Shown here piece after piece: positions 62,310 through 64,000 of a stretch of 64,000 bases of DNA. The translations under genes were made by a program, and so were the position numbers. Source of the DNA: Martinezella rhizogenes (GTDB lineage Bacteria; Pseudomonadota; Alphaproteobacteria; Rhizobiales; Rhizobiaceae). Every line of letters starts with the position of its first letter. The stretch's first letter is position 1. Under the pieces are notes generated by a model. It was not told where the DNA came from and searched no databases. It was given only the letters and a program-made list of their open reading frames with translations. The stretch lies in NCBI RefSeq assembly GCF_000799715.1, contig NZ_JUHG01000013.1, positions 310,001 to 374,000 on the forward strand. The letters are read 5' to 3'.

Positions 62310-63304
62310 AAACTGGAGACCCCAAGCACATGCGTTGCCTGATCGTCATCCCCTGCCTCAACGAAGAAAAGCATATCGAGCCGCTGATCGCTAAGCTCGG
62401 TGGCGCTCTGGATGAACTTGACGCCAGGATCGTGGTCGCCGACGGCGGCAGCACCGACAGGACGCGGGAGATTGTCAAGGAGATCGCCGGGGCGGACCCG
62501 CGCGTTCTCCTGCTCAACAATCCGAAGCGGCTGCAAAGCGCTGCAATCAATCTCGCTGTCGAGACCTTCGGCAACGAGTACGACTATCTCATCCGCATTG
62601 ATGCTCATGGCGACTATCCCGATGATTATTGCCAAAGACTGGTGGAGGAGGCCGACGCGACCGAGACAGATTCAGTCGTCGTCGCCATGCGCACCATGGG
62701 TTTCAGCGCCTTCCAGAAGGCGACGGCGGTGGCGCAGAACTCGAAGCTCGGCAATGGCGGCTCGAAGCATCGCGAGGGTGCCAAGGGGCATTGGGCCGAT
62801 CATGGTCACCATGCGCTGATGCGCATCACCGCTTTCCGCGCCGTCGGCGGCTATGACGAAACCTTCAGCCATAACGAAGATGCCGAACTCGACTACCGGC
62901 TGCGCAAGGCCGGCTATCGCATCTGGCTCACCGACAAGACGACGATGACCTATTATCCACGCGCCAGCATTCCGACGCTTTTCCGGCAATATCTCGGCTA
63001 TGGCCGTGGACGGGCGCGCAACATCCTGAAGCATCGCAGCATGCCGAGTGTTCGCCAGATGCTGCCACTGGCCGTGGTGCCGATCTTCATCGGCGCCTTC
63101 CTGGCTATCCTCAACTGGGTTGCGGTCATTCCCGTCAGCCTCTGGGCCTTTGCCTGCATCGCCTATGGTTTCTGGATCGCGCTCGGCCACCGCAACCCCT
63201 ATGGGCCACTTGCCGCCATCTCGGCCATGGTCATGCATTTCGCCTGGTCGATGGGCTTCTGGATGGAAGTCCTCAAATTTCGCGGGCGCAGGGTGGTGTC
63301 ATGA
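62306..63304 (+). CDS. exoA: Succinoglycan glucosyltransferase ExoA (GT2)
   Basis: A 332-residue protein. The N-terminal GT-A domain has CLIVIPCLNEEKHIEPLIAKL, IVVADGGSTDRTREIV near 45 and YDYLIRIDAHGDYPDDYC near 92. Two to three C-terminal helices (about 254-310) anchor it in the membrane. ExoA adds the second sugar (beta-1,3 glucose) to the lipid-linked galactose in S. meliloti. It overlaps both exoL and exoM by four bases. Confidence 0.9.
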   Translation: MKTGDPKHMRCLIVIPCLNEEKHIEPLIAKLGGALDELDARIVVADGGSTDRTREIVKEIAGADPRVLLLNNPKRLQSAAINLAVETFGNEYDYLIRIDAHGDYPDDYCQRLVEEADATETDSVVVAMRTMGFSAFQKATAVAQNSKLGNGGSKHREGAKGHWADHGHHALMRITAFRAVGGYDETFSHNEDAELDYRLRKAGYRIWLTDKTTMTYYPRASIPTLFRQYLGYGRGRARNILKHRSMPSVRQMLPLAVVPIFIGAFLAILNWVAVIPVSLWAFACIAYGFWIALGHRNPYGPLAAISAMVMHFAWSMGFWMEVLKFRGRRVVS

Positions 63305-64000
63305 CGCAAAGCCCGGAGAGCCCACGCGTGAAAATCGATATCGCCGTCTGCACCTATCGCCGTGCCGAGCTGGAGCAGACCTTGCTGTCGCTGGCGGCCT
63401 TGAATGCACCGACCAGTGCTCTCGTCCGCATTATCGTTGCCGACAACGACGTGACGCCGAGCGCGCAGGACCGCGTCGAGGCAGTGCGCTCGGCCGTGCC
63501 CTTCGACATTGCCTATGTGCATTGCCCGGCTTCGAATATTTCCATTGCCCGCAACGCCTGCCTGGAGCATGCGAATGGCGATTTCGTCGCCTTCATCGAT
63601 GACGACGAAACGGCCTGGGAGAATTGGCTGACGGAATTGCTGGCGACGGCGGATACGACCGGAGCCGATGCGGTTCTCGGACCGGTGCGCGCCGTCTATC
63701 CGGATGCGGCGCCGGACTGGATGCGCCGTGGCGATTTCCATTCGACCCTGCCTGTCTGGATCGCGGGCGATATCCGCACAGGCTATACCTGCAACGTGCT
63801 CTTGCGGCGCAAGGCGCCCTCACTTGCCGGTCGCCGTTTCAACCTCGCGCTCGGACGCAGCGGCGGTGAGGACACGGAATTTTTCGCCCATATGCATCAG
63901 GCAGGCGGGCGCATTGCCTTTGCCGAGGACGCGCTGGTCCATGAGCCCGTGCCGAGCGGGCGGGCCAAGCTGTCGTGGCTTTCGAAGCGACGTTACCGCA
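63301..64000 (+). CDS. exoM: Succinoglycan glycosyltransferase ExoM (GT2), 5' part only
   Basis: The frame from ATG 63301 stays open for 233 codons to the window end, so the 3' end is missing. The GT-A features are IDIAVCTYRRAELEQTLLSLAAL, IIVADNDVTPSAQD near 44, FVAFIDDDETAWENW near 94 (DDD metal site), and LGRSGGEDTEFFAHMHQAGG near 186. The order exoL-exoA-exoM matches S. meliloti, where ExoM adds the fourth sugar. The start overlaps the exoA stop (ATGA). exoO, exoN and exoP would be expected further right. Confidence 0.9.
   Translation, partial: MTQSPESPRVKIDIAVCTYRRAELEQTLLSLAALNAPTSALVRIIVADNDVTPSAQDRVEAVRSAVPFDIAYVHCPASNISIARNACLEHANGDFVAFIDDDETAWENWLTELLATADTTGADAVLGPVRAVYPDAAPDWMRRGDFHSTLPVWIAGDIRTGYTCNVLLRRKAPSLAGRRFNLALGRSGGEDTEFFAHMHQAGGRIAFAEDALVHEPVPSGRAKLSWLSKRRYR

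Overview
The window is about 60% GC chromosomal or chromid DNA of a fast-growing rhizobium, most likely Rhizobium or a close relative. Three things point there. A succinoglycan (exo) locus is syntenic with Sinorhizobium meliloti. The alpha-galactoside (agp) locus resembles the one described in that species. Three intergenic repeats have the two-palindrome layout of RIME elements. No rRNA, tRNA, CRISPR array, insertion sequence or prophage was seen.

Layout. 1-4.1 kb: the 3' end of a hydantoinase B/oxoprolinase gene, a MarR-like regulator, a metallo-beta-lactamase-fold hydrolase, and a leftward glycosyltransferase/polysaccharide-deacetylase pair. 4.2-10.5 kb: a signalling island with a CyaC-like redox class III adenylate cyclase (diheme membrane anchor, 2Fe-2S domain, cyclase), two methyltransferases, a DUF3095 protein and a second class III cyclase. 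10.7-16.7 kb: a complete peptide/oligosaccharide-type ABC importer. 16.7-23.9 kb: three glycosyltransferases, a 904-residue ABC-exporter-like protein that has lost its ATPase motifs, and a stand-alone cyclic-nucleotide-binding protein. 23.9-25.9 kb: a DUF3237 gene divergent from a LysR regulator, then a DUF982 gene.

26.0-37.5 kb: a fumarylacetoacetate-hydrolase-family gene and the alpha-galactoside locus, made of two GH4 alpha-galactosidases flanking a dipeptide-type importer, with a divergent AraC regulator (agpT-like). 37.8-40.1 kb: a GH2 glycosidase with a LacI-type palindrome upstream. 40.2-47.8 kb: a GntR regulator divergent from a sugar-acid operon (altronate-dehydratase family, aldo/keto reductase, ribose-type ABC importer). 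47.8-48.5 kb: a ParDE toxin-antitoxin pair with a likely operator. 48.6-64 kb: exoZ, exoQ, exoF, exoY (leftward), exoX, exoU (rightward), exoV, exoW (leftward), exoT, exoH, exoK, exoL, exoA and the 5' part of exoM (rightward). exoI and exoB are absent from the places they occupy in S. meliloti.

Together the genes cover plant-sugar uptake and catabolism, cAMP signalling and surface polysaccharide synthesis. The most unusual item is the same-strand run at 16757-23866. It ends in an ABC-exporter scaffold with degenerate Walker A, Q-loop, signature, Walker B and switch motifs, followed at once by a small cAMP-type receiver protein. Two adenylate cyclases and a cyclase-like DUF3095 protein lie upstream. 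I read this as a possible cyclic-nucleotide-controlled glycan system; that is a hypothesis, not a demonstrated function.
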